Shown one piece after another: positions 26,313 through 34,135 of a stretch of 64,000 bases of DNA. The position numbers were made by a program, and so were the translations under genes. Numbering within the stretch: the stretch's first letter is position 1; each line of letters begins with the position of its first letter. The notes beneath the pieces were generated by a model, which had not been told where the DNA came from, searched no databases, and was given only the letters and a program-made list of their open reading frames with translations. The stretch spans positions 226,917 to 290,916 of the forward strand of contig NZ_FNJR01000003.1 of NCBI RefSeq assembly GCF_900104475.1. The letters run 5' to 3'. The DNA is from Actinopolyspora xinjiangensis. GTDB taxonomy: Bacteria; Actinomycetota; Actinomycetes; Mycobacteriales; Pseudonocardiaceae.

Positions 26313-27179
26313 AACGGTTTTCCTCCAGACTGCGAGCGGCACGGTGTCCGGAACTCACTACCGCCCCGGGAAGACCTCGCATCGCCCTGACCGGCGTCGA
26401 TGGAACCGGGGTGGGGGATTCCGACACGCCGGAGTCACGACGCCATTGGTTCGGCACCATGCCCGTGAAGCGCTATCGGATTCATGATAGTCGTGAACCC
26501 CCTTTCCACCAAGCTACAACATCCGTACGTGTCATTACGTGTCATTCGAAGGAGCAAGCTGACCTAACTGACACGTTCGACCTATTCCCAACGAAATAAA
26601 TACTTTTCGTTTTCTTGGTGGTTCCAGACCGGTCGGGGAAACGGACGATCCTCCTTCGCCTCGTCCCATCGTCCCGCACGCTCAGCACGGCCGAAACGTT
26701 CATCCCAGCGGGGACGAGTCGTCCCACCACCCCGGACGGGCCTCGGCGATCCTGTCCAGTGCCGCGTCCAGCTCGCGCTGTCGTGGCCCCGGAAAGAACC
26801 GCACGCGGCTCGACACCGGCGCGGATCGGACGGGCGCGGAAACCGCGCTCCCCTCTCCGAGCAGCGCCCCGGCCCGGGTAGGGGGCACCGCGTGCTCGCC
26901 CGGAAAGCAGTGACACGCAGAACGCGGCAGGAATGCGTACAGCTCCTCCACTGCCGCCCTCGAACCGCCGGTAAGAATGAGGTGGCGACAGCCACGACAT
27001 CGACATGGCGAGCTCGACCGAGCCCGAACGAGATACGATCGGTGTCACGCGGTATGCCTCGACAACCTGGAAAGTTCTCGTGCTGCGGACACGGACGAGA
27101 AAGAGGCAGAGCACAGCCGAAGTAATGCCTCGAACGAGATCACTGAAGGGCGGTCGAGCTCGACCTCACCGATCCCGGT
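26313..27179. other. Long gap with an AT-rich patch
   Basis: About 870 bases with no supported gene. The part at about 26450-26620 is clearly poorer in GC than its surroundings and holds a tandem 10-bp repeat, listed separately. The rest is GC-rich. A plus-strand frame of 62 codons at 26411-26599 lacks a ribosome binding site and the usual codon bias. The region may be an old insertion or a long upstream region of the subtilase gene. Confidence 0.5.
26526..26545. repeat. Tandem 10-bp direct repeat
   Basis: Two perfect copies of TACGTGTCAT in direct contact, about 215 bases upstream of the subtilase start. One helical turn per unit suggests a regulator that binds as a head-to-tail dimer, but this is inference. 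Confidence 0.6.
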
Positions 27180-27518
27180 TCACTCGGCCGAGGGCTCGTC
27201 GTGATCCCACAGCGCGGCGAACCACGCCGCGTAGGGCGTGTCACGGACCGAGCGCCCGGTGAGGTCGGGGGCGCCGTCGGTCCACCAGACGGGGCCACGC
27301 TCACCGAGAGCGCGCTTCGCGGTCTCCACCGCGGCCCTGGCCTCCTCCCTGGCTGCCTCATCCCCCTGGCGCATCGCGTCCCGCTTCCACCTGCGGGCGG
27401 CCATCAGGTCCCGCACGAGTTCGGCCCGTTCCTCCGGATCGAGATCCGGGTTCGCGCGTCGCCACAACCGGCCTCGTACGACGAGGTAACGCCCGTCCGG
27501 TGTCTCGGGGTGTCCCAT
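27180..27518 (-). CDS. Conserved hypothetical protein
   Basis: A 112-residue acidic/basic protein starting MGHPETPDGRYLVVRGRLWR and containing a long charged helix (EERAELVRDLMAARRWKRDA to RAAVETAKRALGERGPVWW). I recognise this pattern from uncharacterised proteins common in bacteria, with no known function. It stands alone, and the ribosome binding site before the ATG is weak. Codon usage matches the resident genes. Confidence 0.7.
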   Translation of the reverse strand: MGHPETPDGRYLVVRGRLWRRANPDLDPEERAELVRDLMAARRWKRDAMRQGDEAAREEARAAVETAKRALGERGPVWWTDGAPDLTGRSVRDTPYAAWFAALWDHDEPSAE

Positions 27519-27820
27519 CCGGCCATCCTAAGCGTTGGTTCGAGGGACGGCCGTTGGTGAAAGTGCGTGCTTTTCGGTTCTGTTTGATTTCGTTTTACAC
27601 TGAAAATTCGAAGACAACACTGGTTACGAAACGTAACAACCCAACCGAGATGGCCGGATACACACGCTCCGTCCGAGTACGAGGGCGCGGCGTGGCTCCG
27701 GTACGACGACACGCTGAATCGGTCGAGTTCGGACGGAGCAGCGCACGGCGCGGCGGCCGTGCGGCATAGCATGGCCGAACGGCATCCTTGATCTTCGTTT
27801 CCGGAAGGGGAACCCACTCA
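27519..27820. other. Divergent gap upstream of the MBL gene
   Basis: A 302-base region, AT-richer at 27560-27660, with the palindrome GTTACGAAACGTAAC at 27623-27637. It should hold the promoters for the leftward hypothetical gene and the rightward hydrolase gene. Confidence 0.5.
27623..27637. promoter_or_regulatory. Palindromic candidate operator
   Basis: GTTACG-AAA-CGTAAC, a perfect 6-bp dyad with a 3-base centre, located between two divergent genes. The regulator is unknown. Confidence 0.5.
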
Positions 27821-28711
27821 GTGTCGGCTACCGCGATCACTCGTACCGGTACTCACAGCACCGCCTACCTGCAGCTTCCGGGCGGTTGGTTCCACAACAA
27901 CGCGGGATGGATCACCGGCGAACGGCACACGTTGCTCGTCGACACCTGCGCGACCGAGGGCCGCAGCCGTGCCCTGCTGGAGGCGGCGCTCGGCCCCGAA
28001 CCGAAGACATCACTGACCGCGGTGCTCACCCACGCCCACGGCGACCACTCCCACGGTGCCCGGCAGGTGGTGGAGCAGGACGGCGCGGTCTACGCCGCGG
28101 ACAGCGCCGTCGAGGAGATCCACGCGGGCCCGCACACCTACCCCGAGTTGTTCGAGTACGCCGACTGGGGCTCGATCGATCCCCCGGAGCACATCACCCC
28201 CGTGACGGGGCGTACCACGGTGGACCTGGGGGGCACCCGCGCCGAGATCCACCCGGTGCCCACCCGTGCCCACACCGACGGTGACCTCGTGATCCATCAC
28301 CCCGACGACGGCGTGGTGTTCACCGGCGACCTGCTGTTCCACGGCGTTACCCCGCTGGCGCTGCACGGTAGTGTCGCGGGCTGGCTCGAGGCGCTGGACT
28401 GGTTGGAGTCCTTCCGGGCGGAGACCCTCGTGCCGGGCCACGGGCCGGTGGTCAGCCACGCCGACTCCGCGCTGGCCCAGCAGCGCGAGTACCTGCGCTG
28501 GCTGCTCGACAGCACCACCGAGGCGCTGCCCGACTTCGCCGCGCTGGAGGAACGGGCCCGGCGCGGCTGGCCCGAGTGGCACGACGCGGAACGCCACTCG
28601 GTCAACCTGCGGGTGGCCCACGCCGAGAACCGCGACCACACCCCCGACATCGCCGACGCGATCGCCGCGATGCTCGGCGCGGCCGGCAACCGCATCCCGC
28701 TGGAACTGTGA
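27821..28711 (+). CDS. MBL-fold metallo-hydrolase
   Basis: Metallo-beta-lactamase-fold hydrolase of 296 residues. The metal-binding motif is THAHGDHSHG, with a later His in PTRAHTDGDLVIHH, Asp in VFTGDLLF and His in LVPGHGPVV, so two metal sites are expected. The last 70 residues are helical and typical of the subgroup annotated as quinoprotein relay or cyclase-like MBL proteins. An upstream in-frame codon would add eleven residues, but GGAAGGGG before the GTG at 27821 favours the shorter form. The substrate is unknown; no pathway genes are beside it. Confidence 0.85.
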   Translation: MSATAITRTGTHSTAYLQLPGGWFHNNAGWITGERHTLLVDTCATEGRSRALLEAALGPEPKTSLTAVLTHAHGDHSHGARQVVEQDGAVYAADSAVEEIHAGPHTYPELFEYADWGSIDPPEHITPVTGRTTVDLGGTRAEIHPVPTRAHTDGDLVIHHPDDGVVFTGDLLFHGVTPLALHGSVAGWLEALDWLESFRAETLVPGHGPVVSHADSALAQQREYLRWLLDSTTEALPDFAALEERARRGWPEWHDAERHSVNLRVAHAENRDHTPDIADAIAAMLGAAGNRIPLEL

Positions 28712-28792
28712 CCCGAACGCTCGGCGACCGTGCCCCCGGCGGGCGGGCAGTGCGGCGAACCCACCGGTGCGCGGTCGCGGGGCCGCTTCCGA

Positions 28793-30169
28793 CTACGGGT
28801 TCTTGATGCGCTCGTAGCGCGCCAGCGCCTCCTGACGTTCGTGGGCGTGGTCGACGAGCGGAGCGGGGTAGTCCGGAGCCAGTGAAGCGTCGGACCGCCA
28901 CGGCCGGTGCGCCCGCGCTCCGGCCAGTCCCCGCAGCTCCGGCACGTACCGACGCACGTACTCGCCGGACGGGTCGAACTTCTCGCCCTGCGTGGTGGGG
29001 TTGAAGACGCGGAAGTAGGGCGCGGCGTCGGTGCCGCTGCCTGCCGCCCACTGCCAGCCGTGCTGGTTGGAGGCGAGATCGCCGTCCACGAGGTGGCGCA
29101 TGAAATGGCGCGCTCCCCACCACCAGGGCAGGTGCAGGTCCTTGACCAGGAAACTGGCCACGATCATCCGGACGCGGTTGTGCATCCACCCCTCGTGCAG
29201 CAGCTGGCGCATCCCCGCGTCCACGACCGGGAACCCGGTCCTCCCCTCGCACCACACGTCGAACAGCGTGCTCGCCTCGGCGCCGGTGTCCAGCGGCATC
29301 CGGTCGAAACGGGGGTCGAAGTTGTGCCGGGCGCTGTCCGGCCGGTTCCACAGCACGTCCGCGTAGAACTCGCGGAAGGCCAGTTCGTTGCGATAGCTGC
29401 CCGCGCCGTGGTGGTCCAGCCGGGACAGCTCGCGCAGCAGGGTGCGCGGGTGCACGCACCCCCAGCGCAGGTAGGCCGACATCCTGCTGGTTCCCGCCGT
29501 GTCCGGGCGGTCGCGCCGGCTGTGGTACTCCGCCAGGCCACCGGATTCGACGAACTCGTGCCAGCGACGCAGCGCGGCGGACTCACCGGGTGGCGGCAGC
29601 TCCGGTGTGGCTTCCGGATCGCCGTCGGGCAGGGGGAGCCCGCCGAGTCCGTCGCTCGGTAGCCAGTCCACCGTGTCCACGCCGGTCTCGGCGGGGGCGG
29701 GCCAACCGTGCTCGGACCAGGCCCGCCGGAACGGGGTGAACACCCGGTACGGGGTGCCGTCGGCCTTGGTGATCCGTCCCGGTGTCACCGCGTAGGGTGA
29801 TCCGGTCACTTCCCAGTCGATTCCCCTCTCCTCCAGCGCGGCGCGCACGCGTTCGTCGCGGCGGCTACCGTAGGGATTGGTGTCGGCGGAGGCGTGCACG
29901 CTTGCCGCCCCGACACGCTCGGCCAGTTCGGGCAGTACCTCGGCGGGATCGCCGCGCCTGATCAGCAGTGCGCCGCCTAGCCGTTCGTCCAGCTCGCGCA
30001 GACACCCGTAGAGGAAGTGGCGTCGGTTGGCCCCGGCTGGACGCAGCAGGTTGTCGTCCAGGACGAACACCGCCAGCACCGAGTCGGCCCGGCGTGCGGC
30101 GGCCAGCAGTGCGGCGTGGTCGTAGAGTCGCAGGTCGCGGCGGAACCACAGGATCGCGGAGGAGCTCAC
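28793..30169 (-). CDS. phr: Deoxyribodipyrimidine photolyase
   Basis: Photolyase of 458 residues that uses blue light and FADH- to split UV-induced pyrimidine dimers. The N-terminal alpha/beta domain starts SSSAILWFRRDLRLYDH. The C-terminal FAD domain has TSRMSAYLRWGCVHPRTL, RNELAFREFYADVLW, GFPVVDAGMRQL and the near-terminal WQWAAGSGTDAAPYFRVFNP block, all diagnostic of class I CPD photolyases. The start is GTG at 30167-30169, just before the first strand; the frame is open far upstream but that part has no homology. A cryptochrome role is possible but the repair motifs are complete. Confidence 0.93.
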   Translation of the reverse strand: MSSSAILWFRRDLRLYDHAALLAAARRADSVLAVFVLDDNLLRPAGANRRHFLYGCLRELDERLGGALLIRRGDPAEVLPELAERVGAASVHASADTNPYGSRRDERVRAALEERGIDWEVTGSPYAVTPGRITKADGTPYRVFTPFRRAWSEHGWPAPAETGVDTVDWLPSDGLGGLPLPDGDPEATPELPPPGESAALRRWHEFVESGGLAEYHSRRDRPDTAGTSRMSAYLRWGCVHPRTLLRELSRLDHHGAGSYRNELAFREFYADVLWNRPDSARHNFDPRFDRMPLDTGAEASTLFDVWCEGRTGFPVVDAGMRQLLHEGWMHNRVRMIVASFLVKDLHLPWWWGARHFMRHLVDGDLASNQHGWQWAAGSGTDAAPYFRVFNPTTQGEKFDPSGEYVRRYVPELRGLAGARAHRPWRSDASLAPDYPAPLVDHAHERQEALARYERIKNP

Positions 30170-30522
30170 GCCAGCAGAGGCTACGGCAGGGTCCGTACGT
30201 GCGCGGTGATCACCGCGACGTCCGGCTCGATCCGGGGTGCGGCTTGCCCCCGGGCGGGTGTGCCCCGTCGAGTCGGCACGGCCCGGACCGGACGGCGGCG
30301 CACCCCTCTCGGGCAAGTGCCGTCCAGCTCGGTGGAACGCGGCGAGGAGCTGGTGAACAGGCGTAGGCGCTCGGACACCTCTTCGGCCGTGGCCGACTCT
30401 CCGGCCGGTGAGCGGGGAAAGACGGTCCCGACCGAGTCGGTCCAATTGTCTGTACAGACCTGTCTATATAGACTGCTCGCACGGGGCGAGCGCTCACGGG
30501 TGAAACGCAGGAGGCGGTGGAG
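30170..30522. other. Divergent region upstream of the photolyase gene
   Basis: A 353-base gap. It contains two adjacent palindromes at 30448-30473 (listed separately) near the rightward small gene. The part nearest the photolyase gene is GC-rich and featureless. Confidence 0.5.
30448..30473. promoter_or_regulatory. Double palindrome, TetR-like operator
   Basis: GTCTGTACAGAC (30448-30459) and GTCTATATAGAC (30462-30473) are both perfect 12-bp palindromes, two bases apart. Read across them, TACAGACCTGTCTATA is a TetR-type dyad with half-sites TACAGAC/TATAGAC. They lie 50 bases before a small gene with a good ribosome binding site. Confidence 0.6.
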
Positions 30523-30702
30523 ATGAGCACGGAGAAGCGTTACCGAGCGGGCGGGCCGACCGGGAGCGCCCGCGGAAGGGAGCACACTTCCCCCGGCGAG
30601 GGAGCGGGCCCGGAACGGCGGCGCACGACACGACTCGCGCGCAGGTGCGCCGAGGCGAACCGGCGCAGGCAGGCGTGGCTGCTGGGACGGGAGCTCTCCT
30701 GA
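30523..30702 (+). CDS. Small basic protein of unknown function
   Basis: A 59-residue, strongly basic peptide (MSTEKRYRAGG at the start, ERRRTTRLARRC in the middle, ending RQAWLLGRELS). AGGAGG stands eight bases before the ATG, and a double palindrome lies upstream, so this looks like a real regulated gene in spite of its size. I recognise no family. Its charge would allow nucleic acid binding, but that is a guess. The gene at 30838 is on the same strand 135 bases later. Confidence 0.5.
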   Translation: MSTEKRYRAGGPTGSARGREHTSPGEGAGPERRRTTRLARRCAEANRRRQAWLLGRELS

Positions 30703-30837
30703 GCCCCGGCCACGGTGCGGTCGCTCGCGGCGGGCGCGTGCGCCGCGACGATCCCGAAGCGAAAAATCGGACACGCCGATCGGGCATGGAACCGGCCGAT
30801 GTCGGGTATCCGGGCCGCAGAGGAACAGGAGGTCCGC

Positions 30838-31317
30838 ATGGACACCACCGATTCGACCGGCTCGGGCCAGGAGACGAACGCGGTGCTGGTACTGGATCCG
30901 GACGGCCGGGGCGCGGGATGCCCGCCGGGTCCGTGGTCCGGACTCGCCGAAACCCTGCCGCTGCACTGGTTCCCGTTGTCCGTGGCCGACGACGGGTTGC
31001 TGCAGGTACGCGCACTGCTGGAACGACAGCTCGACGGCGGCGCGGGAATCGAGCTGGTGGCGGGCGGCGGCGCCGTGTACACGGCGCTGCGCGCCGCGGC
31101 ACCTCACCCGAAGGCGGTCACCAGAGTGCTGCTGGCCACCGACGAGCCGCTCGACGAACCGGGACTGACCAAAGTGCTCGAACGCAACGGGACCACCGTT
31201 CGGGTGATGCACGTGGACACCGAACCGGCGAGCGGAACCGACGAGATCCCCCTGCTGGCCAGGCGGGGTGTCGCCGACAGCCTGGTCGACGAGCTCCGCG
31301 AACACCACAGCCGGTAG
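30838..31317 (+). CDS. Hypothetical protein
   Basis: A 159-residue acidic protein starting MDTTDSTGSGQETNAVLVLD. The order of strands and helices (VLVLDPDGR, then LLEQ-type helix, then IELVAGGGAVYTALRAA, then VTRVLLATDEP) suggests a small Rossmann-like alpha/beta fold, but no nucleophile or cofactor motif is visible. AGGAGGT lies just before the ATG; the frame is open upstream without homology or ribosome binding site. The function is unknown. A clear hairpin follows the stop. Confidence 0.7.
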   Translation: MDTTDSTGSGQETNAVLVLDPDGRGAGCPPGPWSGLAETLPLHWFPLSVADDGLLQVRALLERQLDGGAGIELVAGGGAVYTALRAAAPHPKAVTRVLLATDEPLDEPGLTKVLERNGTTVRVMHVDTEPASGTDEIPLLARRGVADSLVDELREHHSR

Positions 31318-31320
31318 TCC

Positions 31321-31343
31321 CGGCGGGGGCGGTCCCCCCGCCG
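31321..31343 (+). terminator. Hairpin terminator
   Basis: CGGCGGGGG / CCCCCGCCG stem (9 bp) with a 5-base loop, three bases after the stop of the hypothetical gene. Confidence 0.7.
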
Positions 31344-31556
31344 AGGGACGGGACCGCGTTCGCGGCGGCAGCGCTCGACGCCCCGGGACACCGCCGCGAA
31401 CCCCAGCTCGGCTGGACCGCACGGCCGGGAGCTCCTCACCTCAGCGCTCACCGGGCCGTGCCGAGCGCCGAGCGATGCTCCGGTTCGGGCACCGGGAGAG
31501 GTGGGGCCGGAGCCGCCCGGCGTGCTCGGCGATCATGCCGGGCCGGCACGGACGGC

Positions 31557-32567
31557 TCAGACGCCGTCCGGCAGCGGCGCCGCGGGGTCGACCAGCCGTT
31601 CGTCGCGCAGCTCCTGCCAGAACCCGGTCGGGACGGGGGTGCGCGAGAGCTCCAGGTTCTGGCTCACGCGCTCGGGGCGGGACATGCCCGGTATCGTCGC
31701 CGCCACGGCGGGGTGGGCCAGCGGGAACCGCAGGGCGGCGGCCCGGATGTCGATGTCGTGCCGCTCGGCGATCTTTCGCAGCCGGTCGACGTCGTCGAGC
31801 ACCCGCTGCGAGGCCTCCTGGTACTCGAAGTGCTTCCCACCGGCCAGCACGCCCGAGTTGAACGGGCCGCCCACGACCAGCTCCACGTCGCGCTCGGCGC
31901 AGCGCGGCAGCAACCGTTGCAACGAGTAGGAGTGGTCGAACAGGGTGTAGCGCCCCGCCAGCAGGAACGCGTCCGGGGTGTGCTCGTCGAGCCCGAGGGT
32001 CAGCTCGCACGGCTCCACGGTGTTGACACCGATGCCCCAGGCACCGACGACGCCCTGCTCGCGCAGGCTCGTCAACGCGCGGAACGCCCCGGTGCGCGCG
32101 GCGGCGAAGGCGTCGAGCCAGTCGTCGCCGTAGAAGTCCGGGGAGATGTCGTGCACCCAGGCAATGTCGATGTGGTCGGTGCCCAACCGCCGCAGGCTCT
32201 GCTCGATCGAGCGCATGGTGCCGTCGTAGCCGTAGTCGTTGCGGACCCGGTTGGGGCGCCCGTGCGCGAAGATGCCGCCCCGCTCGTCCGGATCGGCGGG
32301 CTCCTCGGTCTCGTACTCGACCACGCGGCCGACCTTGGTGCTGAGCACGTACTCGGAGCGCTCGTACCGCGACAGCACCCTGCCGAGCCGGATCTCGGAC
32401 AGCCCGGCTCCGTAGATCGGGGCGGTGTCGTAGTAGCGGATGCCGTTGTCCCAGGCGGCCTGGATCGTCGCGGCGGCGTCCTCCTCCGGCACCGCGCGGA
32501 ACATGTTGCCCACCGGGGCGGCGCCGAAACCGAGTGTCTCGCCGGACAACAACGATCGGATACTCAC
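31557..32567 (-). CDS. Aldo/keto reductase
   Basis: NADP-dependent reductase of 336 residues with a TIM-barrel fold. Catalytic Asp and Tyr are in IRYYDTAPIYGAGLSE, Lys in VLSTKVGR, and His in DIAWVHDISP, which complete the tetrad. The sequence resembles the D-threo-aldose/L-fucose dehydrogenase-like branch. GAGGAG lies before the GTG start. It is divergent from a LysR gene with a 119-base gap, so LysR control is likely. The true substrate is probably an aldose or a small carbonyl compound. Confidence 0.88.
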   Translation of the reverse strand: MSIRSLLSGETLGFGAAPVGNMFRAVPEEDAAATIQAAWDNGIRYYDTAPIYGAGLSEIRLGRVLSRYERSEYVLSTKVGRVVEYETEEPADPDERGGIFAHGRPNRVRNDYGYDGTMRSIEQSLRRLGTDHIDIAWVHDISPDFYGDDWLDAFAAARTGAFRALTSLREQGVVGAWGIGVNTVEPCELTLGLDEHTPDAFLLAGRYTLFDHSYSLQRLLPRCAERDVELVVGGPFNSGVLAGGKHFEYQEASQRVLDDVDRLRKIAERHDIDIRAAALRFPLAHPAVAATIPGMSRPERVSQNLELSRTPVPTGFWQELRDERLVDPAAPLPDGV

Positions 32568-32686
32568 GTGTACTCCTCGTCGTGCGTGGTGCGGGCCGGT
32601 CCCGGCCCCTCGCCACCGACGCTAGAAGCACCTGTTACAGCTGTCCAAGACTCGATTGGCGAAGGTTGTTGCGGTGAGGGTCTGAC
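32568..32686. promoter_or_regulatory. Divergent aldo/keto reductase-lysR control region
   Basis: A 119-base gap of the classic LysR type, with dyads including CTGTTACAG near 32632. Both promoters must lie here. Confidence 0.5.
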
Positions 32687-33586
32687 ATGTTGGAGCTACG
32701 TCAGCTGGAGTACTTCGTCGCCGTGGCCGAGACGGAGCACGTGGGGCGGGCCGCCGAGCGGCTGCGCATCTCGCAGTCACCGTTGAGCCGCCGGATCGCC
32801 GACCTGGAGCGACGGCTGGGGCTCGTGCTGTTCGAACGCAGCAGGCAACGCGTCCGGTTGACCGCCGACGGCGAGGTGTTCCTGTCCGAAGCGCGGGCGC
32901 TGCTGCGACACGCCGAACGGCTCGAGTCGCTCGGCCAGCGGCTCGGTCGGGGCGAGACGGGTGGGCTGTGCCTGGGCTACGTGGAACACGCCATCCACGC
33001 CGACGTGCTGCCCGGCGCGCTGCGCTCACTGCGCCGGGACCGGCCGGACGTGCACGTCTCGCTGCACAACCAGACCGGCGCGGAGCAGCTGGAGGCACTG
33101 CGCAGGCGGAGCCTGGACGTCGCGCTGGTGGACGCGCCACCGGCCGAGAACGACCCGGTGCTGGAGTCCGAACTGGTGCTGCGGGACCCGCTGGTACTGG
33201 CGCTGCCCGCGGACCACCCGCTGGCGAGCCACGAGCGAATCCAACCGCCCGATCTGGATGACCAGCCCTGGATCGCCATCGGTCGCGAGGACGCCGGCGA
33301 GGAGTTCCGGGAGTTCTTGAGCTCGTGCGCCGCCGAGGGGTTCACCCCGAGCGTGCGCACGGTGGCGCCCGAACCGCTGGCGGCGCTGGGGCTGGTGGCC
33401 TCGGGGCTGGGCATGGCGCTGCTGCAGCGCAGCGTGTTGCGCGGCACTCCCCCGGACGTGGTGCTGCGCGAGCTGCCCTGGTGCGACTCCTCGGTGCGGC
33501 TGTGGGCCTCCTGGCACCACATCGACCTGCGGCCGCTGGTGGCCGAGTTCCGGAAGGTACTGTTGGACGGCACGGCGGCGCGGTAG
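32687..33586 (+). CDS. LysR-family transcriptional regulator
   Basis: Regulator of 299 residues. The winged helix occupies residues 1-60 (LELRQLEYFVAVAETEHVGR, then AAERLRISQSPLSRRIADLE). The rest is the periplasmic-binding-protein-like effector domain. The usual LysR layout of a divergent target is present, so it probably controls the aldo/keto reductase gene in response to that enzyme's substrate. Length and motifs are complete. Confidence 0.92.
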   Translation: MLELRQLEYFVAVAETEHVGRAAERLRISQSPLSRRIADLERRLGLVLFERSRQRVRLTADGEVFLSEARALLRHAERLESLGQRLGRGETGGLCLGYVEHAIHADVLPGALRSLRRDRPDVHVSLHNQTGAEQLEALRRRSLDVALVDAPPAENDPVLESELVLRDPLVLALPADHPLASHERIQPPDLDDQPWIAIGREDAGEEFREFLSSCAAEGFTPSVRTVAPEPLAALGLVASGLGMALLQRSVLRGTPPDVVLRELPWCDSSVRLWASWHHIDLRPLVAEFRKVLLDGTAAR

Positions 33587-34135
33587 TGGAGAGGGCGCGG
33601 TGCGGGAGCGTCGTTCGGGGCTCACCGCGAGGTCCCGGTGGCCGAGTGACGCGGTGTTTCCTGGGTGACGTGCACCAGCGGATCGGCGATGACGGCCCGG
33701 CGCCCGTCCGGGCGCGGTGACCAGCGGAGCACCACTTCCGCCCCGGACGACAGCGGCCAGGGGCGGGTGAGACTGTGCCACGTTCCGGTGGGCAGCACGG
33801 TGAGCAGGTTCTCCAGCACGCGGTCGGGGCTTCCTCGAAGGTGCGTATCGTCGGCCGGGCGCGGTGGTTCCCGTTGTCGAGGGGCCGGGAGCCACTCCTG
33901 TCCACTCTCGTCTTAATCTTCCTCCGGAGGACCGACCTCGTCCAACCCGAGCGGATCACCACCGAGGCGGACGTAGGTACCGGCAACTGCTTGCGACACA
34001 GGTGTTCTCACGAACCGCCCCACTAAAACCAAAAACCTGGTCAAGAATAGCAACCGGTGGAGCACTACCGCTGAACGGCACGTGCCCCACCGGTCACCGC
34101 TGACGCGAATTCGTTTCTGAAATTGGATTCAGAAC
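33587..34135. other. Gap between lysR and the LamG protein gene
   Basis: About 550 bases. The left half contains a short minus-strand frame with strong codon bias (listed separately). From about 33900 the base composition drops toward that of the LamG gene, suggesting the right part belongs to the same incoming segment. Confidence 0.5.
33622..33819 (-). CDS. Possible small hypothetical protein
   Basis: A 65-residue frame with a GTG start whose third codon positions are almost all G or C, as in genuine genes here. The peptide (MLENLLTVLPTGTWHSLTRP, with EVVLRW and RAVIADPLVHV) has normal composition. A GAGGAAG lies 12 bases before the start, a little far. It could be a real small gene or a remnant of a larger one. 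No family is recognised. Confidence 0.4.
   Translation of the reverse strand: MLENLLTVLPTGTWHSLTRPWPLSSGAEVVLRWSPRPDGRRAVIADPLVHVTQETPRHSATGTSR

Noticed and set aside
26411-26599. 62-codon plus-strand frame in the AT-rich patch
   Set aside because: It has no ribosome binding site, atypical codon use and no recognisable family.
30169-30445. N-terminal extension of the photolyase by 92 residues
   Set aside because: The extra part is low-complexity and the photolyase fold starts right after the GTG at 30169.
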